From contig JADHYV010000001.1 of NCBI GenBank assembly GCA_027604705.1, positions 434,001 through 498,000 of the forward strand: DNA of 64,000 nt, given 5' to 3'. Each line of letters opens with the position of its first letter. The first letter of the stretch is position 1. Shown piece after piece: positions 43,868-55,263 of the stretch. A model generated the notes under the pieces. That model saw only the letters and a program-made list of their open reading frames with translations, had not been told where the DNA came from and made no database searches. The position numbers and the translations under genes were made by a program. Origin of the DNA: Allomyces arbusculus. Taxonomy: Eukaryota > Blastocladiomycota > Blastocladiomycetes > Blastocladiales > Blastocladiaceae.

Positions 43868-44796
43868 CTGTCAATGGACAGGTGAAAACGCGACTTGATT
43901 TGCTCAAGCGACGCGTCGGATGTCGCAAAGTGGAGCCACGTGCATGCCTCTTGGGCTCCAGACGTGGGCAAGAACATGACACGCAGAGTCAGGTTTGCTT
44001 GACACGAGAACAGCGTCAATCACGCGTGGGTGCTGTTGTTCCACAGCATGGCCGTCAAGCGCCATGGACGGGGCAGTGGCGGAGTTGCTCTGGTCATTTC
44101 TCGTGGTTCCATTCGCCTCGTCGGGCCCGCGGGCTGGAGCCGTTGCGAGGGCCGCTGTGGAGTCGCTCATCGCGGCAGGTTGGTCGATGCGTGTGATGAT
44201 TTTCCTCGCTGGTTGCAAAATCCATGCTTGGCATGGAACTGCTTGTCGCTGCGCAGGACCAACCATCCGACGCCAAAAAGCAAGCATCACGTGCACAATT
44301 AATGAACAATCCACGAACGCTGAAGATGGCGTTTTGCAACGGCTCGCGCGAGCCCCGCGAAAGCGCCAAATGACCGAGCCACGGTGGCCGCAACTGCTCG
44401 CAAAACGCTGCAAAGTGATGCCCGTCACGATCCTGCCACGCACCAGCACCGAGGCGGTCAGCGCCGTGTGCGTGTGTGTGTGGGGGGGGGGGGGGGGGGG
44501 GGCGCAAATGGACGGGGGGCGGACGACATGACACTGGCAGCAATGAGGGTTCGGCCGACCATGATTGGACCATGACACTTTGACCGGCGTGCCACTTTTT
44601 CGAATGATAATCGCCCTGGCCGACCGATCCGACCTCGTTTCCTGAGCAGCATCGTCTGACCGCACGGCACTGGTCGCATTCCTCCATGCCGCTCAGCTCG
44701 GCTCCTCCCCGCTGGGCCGCATCTGCTTGGCCTCCTGACCTCTCCGCTGTCCCGCTTCCCAGCAGCAACTACCCGACCACCACCAACCCCACCACC
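43868..44796. other. Divergent intergenic region, SEN34 / VTS1, with simple repeats
   Basis: About 930 bp. The missing SEN34 first exon should lie at its left end. A (TG)n run leads into a G21 tract at 44482-44502. The upstream ATG at 44686, in frame with VTS1, is a possible longer start. Confidence 0.5.
44482..44502. repeat. G21 homopolymer adjoining a TG run
   Basis: Twenty-one consecutive G, preceded by several TG units from about 44468. It lies about 295 bp upstream of the VTS1 ATG. Sequencing length error is possible at such runs. Confidence 0.9.
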
Positions 44797-46166
44797 ATGG
44801 CCGCCGGCCGCGTCCCGCTCTCCATGTCGGACCTGAGCGGCGACGGCACGAGCAGCACCGACGGCCCGCGCCCGCCCTCGTTCCACTCGGACGTGCTCCC
44901 ATCGACGGGCGCGCTTGGCGCGAGCCGCGGCCGCCCCATGTCCGATGCGAGCGCCGCGTCCGGGCTCATGATGTCGGGCAACGGCATGCCGGCGCTCCCG
45001 CAGGGCTACGATGCGCACGCCTATCATCTCGAGCAGACCGAGCGGCTCCTGCATGAGCTGCGCACGACGCCCGTCGACCCGCAGTTCCGTGACGAGCTAG
45101 TGGCCATGGAAGACTGGTTCAAGGTGCTCTCGGACGCGGAGCGCACACTCGCGCTTTACACGCTGTTCCAGTATGTAACCCCCGTCCAAGGCCGGTTCTT
45201 GCGCACGGTCCTCGACACGGTCGTGCGCCGTGCTGCCGGTGGGAACACCTACTCCCCAGCGCCATCGGAACGCGGTTTGTATTTTATCTCTTGGCACTGT
45301 GGCCATACTGCGTGCGGACACTGGTGCTGACAAAAAAACGCTGCGCATCGACTGTTCTAGGTGATTCGCGACCGACGTCGATTTTCGCCGAGTCCGACCT
45401 GTCCGCACAAGGTTCGAACCTCAGCGCCGACCACGTCCTGCTCGCGTCGCGCGCCTCGGCGAGCGGGATTGGCCGCACGCCACCGGTGCCCCCCATTGGT
45501 TACCGCCCCGGGTCGGCTGTACCGCGCCTCGCTGCTGACCTCGAGAACCTGCGGCTGCAGGACCAAGCGCACGCTGCTGCAGGTGGGCCGCAAATGCTGC
45601 TCCCTCCCCCGCGTACCGGGTCCGTGTGGGCACCTGTCTCGACGGCACACGCCGCAGGTCAACCCCTCGATGCTGGCGCAGCATGGCCCGCATCGGCACT
45701 CCCGCCGCCTCCGCGCCGCGACGCGTCTGTCTCGGGCAGTCTCTCGCGGCAGGCGCGGTCGTCGAGCCGCGGCTTGTCGCCGGCACCGAACGCACACCAT
45801 TTGGCACCTGGATCGACTGGGTCTCGCAGCACTTCGCCGGCCCCGCCCACGTCCGTGTCGCCGCGACTCCAGATGCCGTCCTTGTCCCCCGGGCCGCCAC
45901 CGGACTTGTCGTTGCTAATTGAGGACCGTGTCGCGTGGCTGCGCGCATTGCGACTGCACAAGTACGCGCCACTGTTTGAGCACTTGACATGGGAGCAGTT
46001 GCTCGAGCTCGATGAGCCGCAGCTCGAGGCTTTGGGGATCTCGGCGCAGGGTGCGCGCGCCAAGTTTGTGAAGGTGTTTAGCCAGGTCAAGGCCGACGCG
46101 AAAAAGGAGGGCGCCGATGCAGAAGGTGGAGAAAATAATGGGGAAGCTGTCGCGAACGCAGTCTGA
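44797..46166 (+). CDS. VTS1: Vts1/Smaug-like RNA-binding SAM-domain protein
   Basis: Two exons (44797-45274, 45361-46166) give 427 residues. An N-terminal helical domain reads FRDELVAMEDWFKVLSDAER, then TLALYTLFQYVTPVQGRFL, the Vts1/Smaug similarity region before the linker. A disordered Pro/Ser linker (about 160-330) follows. The C-terminal SAM domain reads VAWLRALRLHKYAPLFEHLT and LEALGISAQGARAKFVKVF, with the LRLHKY and GAR-K elements that contact the Smaug-recognition RNA hairpin. Vts1 binds such hairpins in mRNAs and recruits Ccr4-Not for deadenylation and decay. Yeast Vts1 is longer (523 residues). An in-frame ATG at 44686 would add 37 residues; I prefer 44797 for its ACCACCATGG context. 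Confidence 0.92.
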
Positions 46167-46907
46167 TGGGTGTTTGTATTTTTTGTTTTTTGTTTTCGTC
46201 CTTTTCGCTCGTTATCGCTCGGTTCTGCTGGTGTTGCTTTTTGCTTGGCGCGCAAGAGCCGCGGAACCTCTTGCCTTCTCTCACCTCCACGCATGCACCG
46301 TCGCGACATGCGCGGACCTGGGTTCCTCTGATGGTCGGTTTTCGACCAAATGTTATCTCCATAACGAGGAATAAGAAACGCAATGTGAACTGTGATCGTT
46401 TTGGTGTGTTTCAAGAAATTGTTCAGAGTGATCGTTGCTGTGATGGCGTGGTTCGGTCGTGCCTCATGCGCAAATCGCCACATGTGCGGCGAGCCGGAGG
46501 CTGAGAGAGCGCTACAAAGTACCGATGACCACCTTTGGTCCGCCTCGGAAAATCATAACGCACGCGCGCGCGCGCACGTTCGTTCAAATTCTGAGGTTAA
46601 GGCCTTGGATTCTGGACCACGATGAGGCAACCCTTCTGCTCACTGTCGGTCGTTCCCAGAGTGGAGGCGAGTACGGCGACGCAACTCAATCCCATCGCTG
46701 CTGTCGCCTATAAATCATTGGCCCCCTCTTCTTCGGGTTCTGTTTCGTCGTGGTTGTACTTTGCTCAAGTTCTGGCTGGTCTAGAACCCATCAAGCTAGC
46801 AGCTCGCTGCCCCCGACGACGACGACAGCACTGCATCCAAGCCGTCGCTGCAGCAACTTTTTGGGCTTCTGGCCTGCCAACGAATATCGCTCGAGCACTT
46901 TTTCGCC
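46167..46907. other. Intergenic between VTS1 and the LPMO gene
   Basis: About 740 bp with T-rich sequence after VTS1, a short alternating GC run near 46560-46578 and a TATA box at 46709. No gene was recognised. Confidence 0.55.
46709..46715 (+). promoter_or_regulatory. TATA box upstream of the LPMO gene
   Basis: TATAAAT, about 193 bp before the ATG, one of few TATA matches in this GC-rich window. Confidence 0.4.
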
Positions 46908-48627
46908 ATGGCGTCTTACCATGTACTCTCCGCTCTGGTGATTGCCGCGCTGCTGGTCCGGCGCGTCGACGCCCACATGCAAATGATGTCGCCGTTCCCG
47001 CGTCTCGACCCGGCGAACCCTTCGGTGCCCGAGTCGCAAAAGGATTACAACATTGTCGCACCGCTCGGGTGGAATAACTTGTGTACGTTGTCTGCATCTT
47101 CATCCCGGAATCTTCGTCCACGTTGCGGCGTTGACTGGCTCTTTCGCTGACCCAATTGACAATAATTTGACGCTATATCAGACCCGTTCCCATGCCGCGG
47201 TGCTCCAGTCGGCAGTTCGGTCCTGACCGTGCAGCCGGGCGGTACGATTCAAGTCCAGCTCGGTGGAGGCGCTGCGCACAATGGTCCGCTTTCTTTTGGC
47301 CATTTTCGCAAGTCTGCGTCGGCAAACTGACCATTTGTTGTCCTCGTCTAGGCGGTCATTGCCAATTTTCCATCAGTTATAACGGCCAAGACTTCGTGGT
47401 TCTCAAGACCGTGCTTACGGACTGCATGGCGGCCGCGGGCAACTCGTTCTCGGTGCCGGTCCCGTCCACGACTCCTGGCGGCAAGGCTATTTTCAGTTGG
47501 TCGTGGGTCAATGCGTCGGGCAACCGAGAATTCTACCAAAACGTGTGTTCCTTCACCCGATTTTGCGCTCTTTCGTTTTCCGAGTCTGACTTGATCTTGT
47601 CACCGTGTAGTGTGCCGATATTACGATCAACGGCCCGGCTACTGGTGCGCTCAGTGGCCCGAAAATGGTTGTGGCTAACGTCCCCGGCTACCCGACGATT
47701 GGGGAGTTTGGCGCGGGCGCCGGCCCGGGTCTGTCGTACTACCAGTCAGCACCAACAATCCAGATCTCGCCGTCTGGTGGTAGCGGCCCCGCTGTATCTG
47801 CGTCGTCGTATGTCACGACAACGGCTCTTGCCCAGGCAACCACGACGGCTCGCACCACTGCCGTCCCTGCCTCAACTGCGGCTCCGGCCGCGAGCAACGG
47901 TTCGGCCGCGAGTAGTGGTTCGAGCGCAAGCAACGGTTCTGCAGAGGGGGGCTCTCCTATTGCTTCCGCTTCTCCCAACGCGCTTGCTAGCTCCGCGGGT
48001 CGTCAACCTGCGCGCCCGGCCTTCACGCGCGTTCGTCAGCCGGCTGCTACGGTGCCTGCCACAATGACCACGACGATTCGGCCCGTGCCGACTCGGCGTC
48101 CACGTCGCTTTGACGTTGATCAGCCAACTGCCGAAACCAATATCACACCTGCATCAACGCAGTCCACGCCCTCCACGGGTGGCTATGAGGTGCCATCTTC
48201 CCCATTGGCCCCCGCCGACGTGGTTGTCGACACGCCCACCGCCCCCGCTGCCGCACCCGAGGCCGAGTCGACCGTCACACCTGCCTCGCCCGACGCCGAG
48301 CCGGCAGTCGTTTACACTGCTGTGCCTGCCGCACCCGCTACTCCTGCGTCCGACCCCGTAGCGCCCGCTTTCGTCCCCGATTACCTTGCCGCACAACCCG
48401 ACGCGCAAGCATCGCCAACCGTGGTCACGCCCGCTACGTCCAAGCTGTCGCGCCCCACGACTGCTCGCCCCTCGAACTGCTACGCCCCGCCGCCCCTGGT
48501 CATTTCTCAAAATGGCACGACCACGGCCCGGCATTACCGGAGCCACCACTACAGTCGGCGGCAGCACCAGCCAAAGGCCACGCCGGCGCTCGGGACCCCG
48601 GTCACGACTGAGCCGACCTTCTACTGA
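46908..48627 (+). CDS. Secreted AA11-like lytic polysaccharide monooxygenase with long Ser/Thr/Pro tail
   Basis: Four exons (46908-47082, 47182-47283, 47352-47542, 47611-48627) give 494 residues. The signal peptide ends at VDA, so the mature protein starts HMQMMSPFPRL and His1 can form the copper histidine brace. The second histidine is in GGAAHNGGHCQFSISYNG, with intron 2 cutting just after AAHN. YPFPCRG, PGGKAIFSWSWVNASGNREF and YQNCADITI match the AA11 consensus as I recall it. LPMOs cut crystalline polysaccharide oxidatively; AA11 enzymes act on chitin. After about residue 200 comes a roughly 290-residue Ser/Thr/Ala/Pro tail with no recognisable binding module and no clear GPI signal at its end. 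Confidence 0.88.
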
Positions 48628-48993
48628 GCGGCGAGGTGATCGTCGAAGAGCGACAGTGCACGGTGACGAGTTCGATAACCATTCTATATTTTGCTTTGCG
48701 TGCCGTTTTGCGAGCTCATGTGTAAAATGTTCGAATCGTATTTTGGGGTCTATCAATCCATTTCTATCCCTCTTACCGAAGCTGCTCACTATCACCATCG
48801 TTCAAACGCATTCATCGTCTCGTCCAAGCTCAAGATGTTGCATTCCCATTCTGCTCCACCCACTGACTCCCCTCGAAGTGCCCAAATCTTGAATTCGCCC
48901 CGACCGCCAGTCCAACGATGAGTCGCAAAAGAGCCAATGCCCACTCAACCCACCATCCCCATACCCGACACATAGTCTTCACTATCCCCGCCA
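48628..48993. other. Convergent 3' region, LPMO / cyclin
   Basis: About 365 bp of AT-richer, C-rich sequence with no coding signal. Confidence 0.5.
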
Positions 48994-50997
48994 TCATGCC
49001 GACGGCCCCGCCGCCCGCGGCGTAGCCTGCGGCGCTGGCCCGGCATTCAGTAACTGCCGCATCCGCGACACGCCTGACCCGTTCGCCGCCGCCTCTTGCC
49101 CCGGCTTGCTATGTACGGCATCCGCAGCCGTCGCCGCGGCCGCATCGAGCGACACGTCGGCGCCCGAATCTCCGCGCATGAACGGCGGCGCGTTGGGCGG
49201 CGCGAGTCGCGCACCACCAGGACCCGCACCCGCCCTCGACGGCGCGCCGCTCGTGTTGAGCATCGCGCGGATCGATTTGCCTTGCTGTTGCGGCGGCGGC
49301 AGGATCATGCGGTCGGCCGCCGACTTCGACACGGACGCGTCCTGTGCTGGGGCCGGGACCGTCGCTGCGGCGCGCACCGGGTGCGGGATTTCGCTGGATG
49401 CGTTGGCGGTGGAGGTGGGGTAAAGCGCGTAATTGGCCGCGTGTCCGTGCCAGTACCCGTACGGGTCGGTTGTGCCGGCGTCGGTGCGCGCGGCTGGCGC
49501 GTGGTATGGCGCCGTGTACGCCGCGTACGCGTATGCCGGTGGGGGAGGGGGTGGGGCTGCGCGCGCGTACCCCGGCGGGAGCATCGCCTGATACCCCGGC
49601 GGGACAAGGGCTGCGGTGGGTGCAGGCGCGACTGGCCATGACGTGCGACGCGCGGACCGTGATGCGCCGGGCTGCGACGCGACGGCGGCGGGTGCCGAAG
49701 GGGGCGGAATGCAGCTGGCGGCGCTAGGCTCAGGTGCAGGTGCAGCCGACTCGGTGGAAGTCGCTGTGGGCGAGACGTGCGTCGGGACCGGCTGGTAATG
49801 GTACGCGCTCGCCGCCGCTTGGTCGCGGCCGGTCTCGGTGCTATAGTCCCAGTGCGACGCGGCGGGCGGCGCGGAAGTCAGGGCCGCGGGCGCACGGTAC
49901 ACGTTGGGCCGAGCTGCCGCGGAGCTTGCCGTTGTCCGTGCCTGTTGCGCGCGACTCGTGCGCGTCACGTTTGGGACCGGCCGGCCGTATCGTGCCGCGA
50001 CCGACGCGGCCATGCGCTCGGAACTGCGCGTGTGTGCCATGGGCGGGACCATAACTCGTGTCATGGCCGACGGGAGCGCCGTGTCGGGCATAATGAACCG
50101 GTTGGCGATCGCCGTCGAGATGGTCGCTGACGGGCGTACCGGTGCCGGCGACGACGCCGCAACCGCCGGCGACGCTGCCGTCGTCCCGGGCACGGAACTC
50201 GCGACGGCTGCGGTCGTCCCCTCATCCCCGTTCGCGAGCCCAAACAGCCGGTTATCCACCTCCGCCAGGAAATGCACCCACGCGTCCTGCGTGACCAAGA
50301 ACCGGTAGTCGAGGTACCGCGCAAACTCCCACTCCATGGCATTGATTTCCGCGAGCCCGAAATGCGCCTGCGAGACGTGCACCCAGGTGCGGTTCGAATA
50401 GGTATCGTCGTAGAGCATCTTGCACGCGAGCATGAGCCCAGCGAGCATCACGCGGTGCGGCGTCATGGCGCCGCCCGTCAGACCCGGATTGCGGTGGTGC
50501 AGTCGCGTCACGTACATGAGCCCGAGCGCAATTGCGTTGAGCGGCGTGCGCGTGCGTTGCACGACATTGTAGATGAATTCGTTAAAGGTGGGGGTCGCGG
50601 GGGGCTCGGGCGCGCGTGGAGAGCCGGCTGGAGAGGTCGCAGAGGTAAGAGCCGCTGCGGCAGACGTGTCGGGAACGGCGGCGGGGGAGGCTGCTGTTAT
50701 TGGTGACCGGGCCGGATCGATCGCGGGCGCGGGCGTCGGTTCTCGCGGCGACGTGGATCGTGCAGGAAGCGCTGGTGTTGGTGCCGAGAGCGGCACCTGG
50801 AAGAAGTTGCAAATCATCTCATTCGACAGGTCTAATTGCGCCGGCACGCGTCGCAACCGAAACGATCAGTCGCGCGTCAATGAGAGAGGAGCGGGGCCCG
50901 ATTTCGCCGAGTCTCTCGTACCAATGAGATTTACGCGCATTTGGAGCATGCGTCCCTGCGACTCGTGCGCCCATTGCTCGTCACTGATGATGTACAT
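48994..50997 (-). CDS. Pho80-like (PCL-type) cyclin with long disordered tail
   Basis: Two exons (50997-50922, 50831-48994) give about 637 residues. The cyclin box runs from about residue 120: FNEFIYNVVQRTRTPLNAIA, LMYVTRLHHRNPGL, ACKMLYDDTYSNRTWVHVSQ and EINAMEWEFARYLDYRFLVT. These match Pho80/Pcl cyclins, which activate the Pho85 kinase in nutrient, polarity and cell-cycle control. About 390 residues rich in Ala, Pro, Ser and Tyr follow, much longer than in yeast Pcl proteins. The start MYIISDEQWAHESQGRMLQM is chosen as the first ATG in a frame that joins through a GTACGA donor. The same frame stays open upstream, so an earlier exon or start is possible. Confidence 0.87.
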
Positions 50998-52737
50998 GGT
51001 GGAGGCCACGACGGCAGACAGGACGAGCGCGATTTCGGTGCCACGGCGCGAGAAGGGCAGACTATGTACGCGTGACAAAGAGTGGTGAGCCGCGTTCCTG
51101 TGTGTTTCCGGTCCTTCCATCCATCTATCCATCCACGCGCCGCGATTTGACGAGACGTACCAACGTCTCCCAACCGATCCACGGGAATGAAATGGTTAGC
51201 ACGGCCCAACGTCAAGTAACGTTGGATCGTGCAGCCAGTACTGTGCCGAGTGAGGACAACCCATGAAAATGCGCGACAGGCAGAGGTGACCCCGGTTTCG
51301 TGGCCGTAGTGCGGAACGGGAACGGCCGACTTGGCTCGTCAAACTCGGCGCGCGCGGCAAAGTCTTGGGTCCACGGTAATCGAGCGCGATGAATGCACCG
51401 GTGCTCGTAAAGTGTAATGAATTAGGTAGTCGCGGAAGCACAGAAGGGAGCTGGTTTTGGTAGTGCCGAGCACAGCGTGTCGAGAGGCAATGAGGGCGAG
51501 TTCGCAGGTCGGATTGTGCGCCCGCGTCAAGTGTCGAGGTTGGGCGGCGTGGGGCGCGGAGCAGAAGCAAAGGAAGCGGAAATGGGATCGGTAGCCCGCG
51601 AGCGAGCGAGCGCGCGCAGCCAGTCGATGCCGCGAATGAGCGGTCGGATGATCCTCGACCGTGGAGTCTGACGATGCGCTTGAGCGTGGGGCGGAAATGC
51701 GTGAGGAGCGGGAGCGTCGGTACGGGGGGCGAAGTGGACGGCGGCGACAGGCGGCCAGCGCCGACAGAGAAGACTTTATTCGTTTGCAGCGGTGATCGCT
51801 GAAAGGGTCCAGCGTAATGTGCAGCTGGAGGCAGCCCGAGGAGCAACCGTCTCCCAGCCAACGTGCGAGACGCGCGCCTGCAGCACGAGGCTTGTGTAAA
51901 TCATGATCTGGAGAAATTTGGGAGCGCCAACCGGGAGATCGCAAAATTGCGCCGAGTTTTGCGCCGCCGGTCCGTTCGGTTGGGGCCAGTTTAGCGCAGT
52001 CCAGGGGCACCAGATCGGAGCTTAAACTGCGCAACGGGCAGACGGGCCTGTCTCCCACCCAGCAGCGCGTCTGTCATGTGTCACACGTGCTTTCTTTGCT
52101 TTTGTCCCGCACCCACGCCTGCTTCCATTGGGCTTCCATTCGCCTTCGCTTCGAGGCAAAATGTAGACAACGCGCAAGGTGGACAACAACAACAACAACG
52201 ACGAGGCGCGGGTGGCGACAAACTCAACGCGCGCATGCAGGCCGCGCGGCGCAAACGTGGCTCAACGGCATTGCGACCAGCAGCGGGGTGGCGCGATTCC
52301 GCGCGTCATCGACCGAAATGAAGTGGGTCCGCCAATCGCCTGCGCGCAGTTCATCCGGCGGTCGACCGGCGGCAGGCACCTGGTTCGCTCGGGCGACGAG
52401 GTTCCCGTCAGCCCGGCGTCGAGGGCGACGCCAAACCAAAAATTACAGATGCTTGTCCCTGTGCCAAGTGCCAGCTCCCAGGTTCATTGGCCATGCGTGG
52501 TGGAGCTCATTGTGACGAAGAAGGGGTTGGGGCTCGGGGACCCTGTCAGGACGCGGTCGCGCGAGCTCTTCCTCCCGCAACGTCAACGTCAACGACACGA
52601 CGAACCCACGAGCCTGCGAACCAGCACCACCACCATAGACGACAAGTGGACGACATCGGCCGGGAACCGCCCGCCCGCCCACCTGCACCAAGCTCTCTGC
52701 ACCCTCCGCAGCGACTCGACCAGCAACGATAGACAAG
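50998..52737. other. Long divergent intergenic region, cyclin / RGS
   Basis: About 1.7 kb, the second-longest gene-free stretch. It has (CCAT)-like repeats near 51117-51136 and a CAA-rich run near 52186-52200. Long frames on both strands are Arg/Ser/Pro-rich without domains. Long 5' leaders for both regulatory genes would explain it, but an unrecognised gene cannot be excluded. Confidence 0.5.
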
Positions 52738-54091
52738 ATGCCCGGCGGCGACTCTTCGTCCTCCCGTTCGCAGCGTAAGGGGCGCCCCGAGGCGCTCTCG
52801 CTGCAGCCGTCCGTGAACGTGGGCAAGTCGAGCAGCAGCACCAAGGGCCCACGCACGCCGCGCACGCCCAAGACGCCCAAGACGCCGACAAACGGTGGTA
52901 GTTCGTCTCCCGGCCCCGTCCGCCAGTTCCGGCGCCAGAGCACGTCAGCGACCGATCTCATGGTCGATTACTATGCGAACACGGTCAGCCCGGGGACGCC
53001 ACGCTCGGCGTTCCAGCTGCCCGACCAAGTGCCGCCGTTGCCGGGGACCAAAGTGGCTGCAGACGCTGAGGCGGCCGATGGCGCTGTTAACGTCGAGGAG
53101 GAGGAGCGCGGGAGCCAGTCGGTCGATGCCTGGTCGATTCCCGACGTGTCGATTGCCGAGTGCAACCGCATCGGTGTGAACCGTTTGCTCGTGTCGCGTA
53201 TCCCCATGTGCTACTTCCTTGGCCATTTCCTCGACCAATTTGCGCCTGAGAACTTGGTATGCATTGTCGCTGCTCATCGGTGATATCAATCGCAACATCA
53301 TTTTCACCAGCCTCGTCTTTCTCAACAGTTCTTCATGCTCGACGTGCTCGTGTTCCACACGCATCCAGCCGTTGTCTTTGACACGTACCTGGCCGGGTCG
53401 GCGCCGCTCGAGCTGAACTTGCCTGACACGCTGCGTCTGCAAGCGCTTAACTCGTGGGCCATGTCGGACCCGGTGGAGTGCTTTGAAACGGTGCGCGCCG
53501 GCGTCATGACCATGCTCGACTCGTACTGGATTGCCTACAAGAAGTCGTCCATCTGGCGCAACTTGGTCGCGCAGCACCCAGAGGGCGACGACGAGGGCGA
53601 ACCGGGTTACACGGTTGCCGACTTGAACGCGGCCATCACGCACTTGGTCACGCAGCTCAACAACCGGTATCCGGCCGGTGGGCCTATGAATGGTGGGTCG
53701 CCGTCGCGCGGGATGCGCCGCATGGGTCTCGACGGGTCCGGTCCGGGCAGTCGCCGTGGGTCACAGGATGACGGTGAGGTGGGCCCGCATGCGCTGATTC
53801 GCCAAAAGACGTGCGACTTCATCAACTTCTGCTGGTACGTCTTCGTGTTGCCTTTTACTCATCTCATTTGAACCTCATTCTAACTCTCGACTGTGCTTGT
53901 CCGCGTCACATAGCGATGGGGAAATCCCAGAGGAAGTTTTGTTGCAGATGTACCCGGGCGCCCTGGGCAAGAAGCACCGCAAGGCCAACAAGAAGGGCTC
54001 GTCGAGCAACCATGGCAGCGACTCGGAGAGCCACACGTCTGGGCCGTCGGGCATTTTGCGATTCTTTGGGTTGGGCAAGAAGCACAAGTAG
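52738..54091 (+). CDS. RGS-domain protein
   Basis: Three exons (52738-53256, 53329-53834, 53914-54091) give 400 residues. A disordered Ser/Thr/Pro N-terminus (TPRTPKTPKTPT) precedes the RGS fold: FLGHFLDQFAPENLFFMLDV across intron 1, then VVFDTYLAGSAPLELNLPD and CFETVRAGVMTMLDSYWIAY. These parallel the alpha4-alpha5 helices (Glu-Asn-Leu-x-Phe) and alpha7-alpha8 of RGS proteins. RGS proteins speed GTP hydrolysis by G-alpha subunits. The Gly/Ser insert about 300-330 and the basic tail (KKHRKANKKG and GLGKKHK) may aid membrane binding. It is a plausible partner for receptor signalling, though no G-alpha gene lies in this window. Confidence 0.85.
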
Positions 54092-54276
54092 ACGCGTGCG
54101 CCGCGGTTCGAAATCCACAGGGCGCACTTGGGTGTGATGATTATTGCCTTTGTTTTTTTGTGTTGCTGTAATCCGTAGTCTACCTGTTATCTGCTTCTGC
54201 CCCACCAATTGTTGGTGCTATAATTTTGTGCCAGTCTACCTTGTCCCAACGTGAGTCCCTCGTGAATGCAATCCTG

Positions 54277-55263
54277 TCAGTTAATCGAGTCGCCGCGGCC
54301 ACTGCTGCCAAACGCCGAGTTGAAGCTGGTCTGGTACCGCGCCGGGTCCTGGTCCATGAGGGCGGCCGGAGTGCCGGCGTCGGGCTTGACGACGCAGTGC
54401 GAGTTGTGATTCCAGTCGGGGTTGAGCCCGAACCGACGTGCTGGCATCCGTGACGCCGATGCTGCCTTCACTTGTTGATGAAGATGCTTGGCCAGAAGGC
54501 ACTGGTGACTAGTATCCGCGCGAGTCCGTCGCGTTAACGCCCTGCTCACCAAACTGGGTGGAAAAGATCAAACATCGGAAGAGACATACTCTGGCACGTT
54601 GTGCCGTCCGAGAAGTCGAGGGAGACTGGACCCCGCGGTCGGATTGCGGTCAGACGCATGATCAAGCACCTCGGCAAACCGCGTCGGTCCGCGAGCGCTA
54701 GTTCCTGACGACGCCGACGCCGCCACCGATCCGGACACATGCGCCAGCACATGCGGGTTGAGCTTGGCGCCGGCAGGAACGCTGTTAGCTGCATGTTGTC
54801 CGTCCCCGTGGAACGGCGACGCAAACAAGGGCGCTTCCACGACCTCGCGCGGCAACCGCGGCGCAGGCAGCGCCGTCACCACCGCCTGCTGGTCGTGCCC
54901 GCGCGGAATCCGGACAGGTCCATGGACGGGCGACGGCACGAGCGTGCACTCGAGGTGCGGGATCCCCGCGTGGCCCGTGACGCCGAGCGCATTCGCCGAG
55001 ACGTGCTCGTGCACGTGGTCGAACCGGATGTTGGGCGTGGCCGGGTTGGTGAAGAGCGGGCGGAGCGGGACAACGACGCGTTGGTGTTGAGGGCCGCGGC
55101 GTGCTGACCAAATCCGGGATGTGGGTGATGCAGAACGAGGCGGTGCCTGGGACGACCGTGATACGCGGCGCGACTCGGCGCGGCGCCCAAGCCGCGACTC
55201 AGCAGCGAGCTCAAACTTGCGAATTGGCAGCGGCGGAGGCGCCGCAAATGGGCTGCCGGCCAT
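54277..55263 (-). CDS. Unrecognised protein, at least two exons
   Basis: Exon 1 (55263-54590) starts MAGSPFAAPPPLPIRKFELA and is clearly coding by third-position GC, with blocks such as FTNPATPNIRFDHVHEHVSA, HAGIPHLECTLVPSP and ANSVPAGAKLNPHVLAHVS. It ends at a GTATGT donor after NVP. The 3' end at 54277 is also coding and reads FGLNPDWNHNSHCVVKP, then DPARYQTSFNSAFGSSGRGD. The acceptor joining the two is unsettled; several AGs keep frame. No signal peptide, TM segment or known domain is visible. The small, Pro/His-rich, cytosolic look and the short repeated-type peptides would suit a structural protein, but I do not assign a family. Confidence 0.62.

Noticed and set aside
51196-52058. Long minus-strand frames between cyclin and RGS genes
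   Set aside because: Leu/Pro/Arg/Ser-rich with no domain, splice pattern or third-position bias; two overlapping frames are equally open.
52443-52961. Minus-strand frame over the RGS start
   Set aside because: Antisense of the RGS first exon, with no independent support.
54500-54560. A C-terminal reading FGEQGVNATDSRGY for the unrecognised gene
   Set aside because: It looks coding-like but stops at a TAG and would strand the well-biased 3' exon at 54277; kept only as an alternative splice idea.
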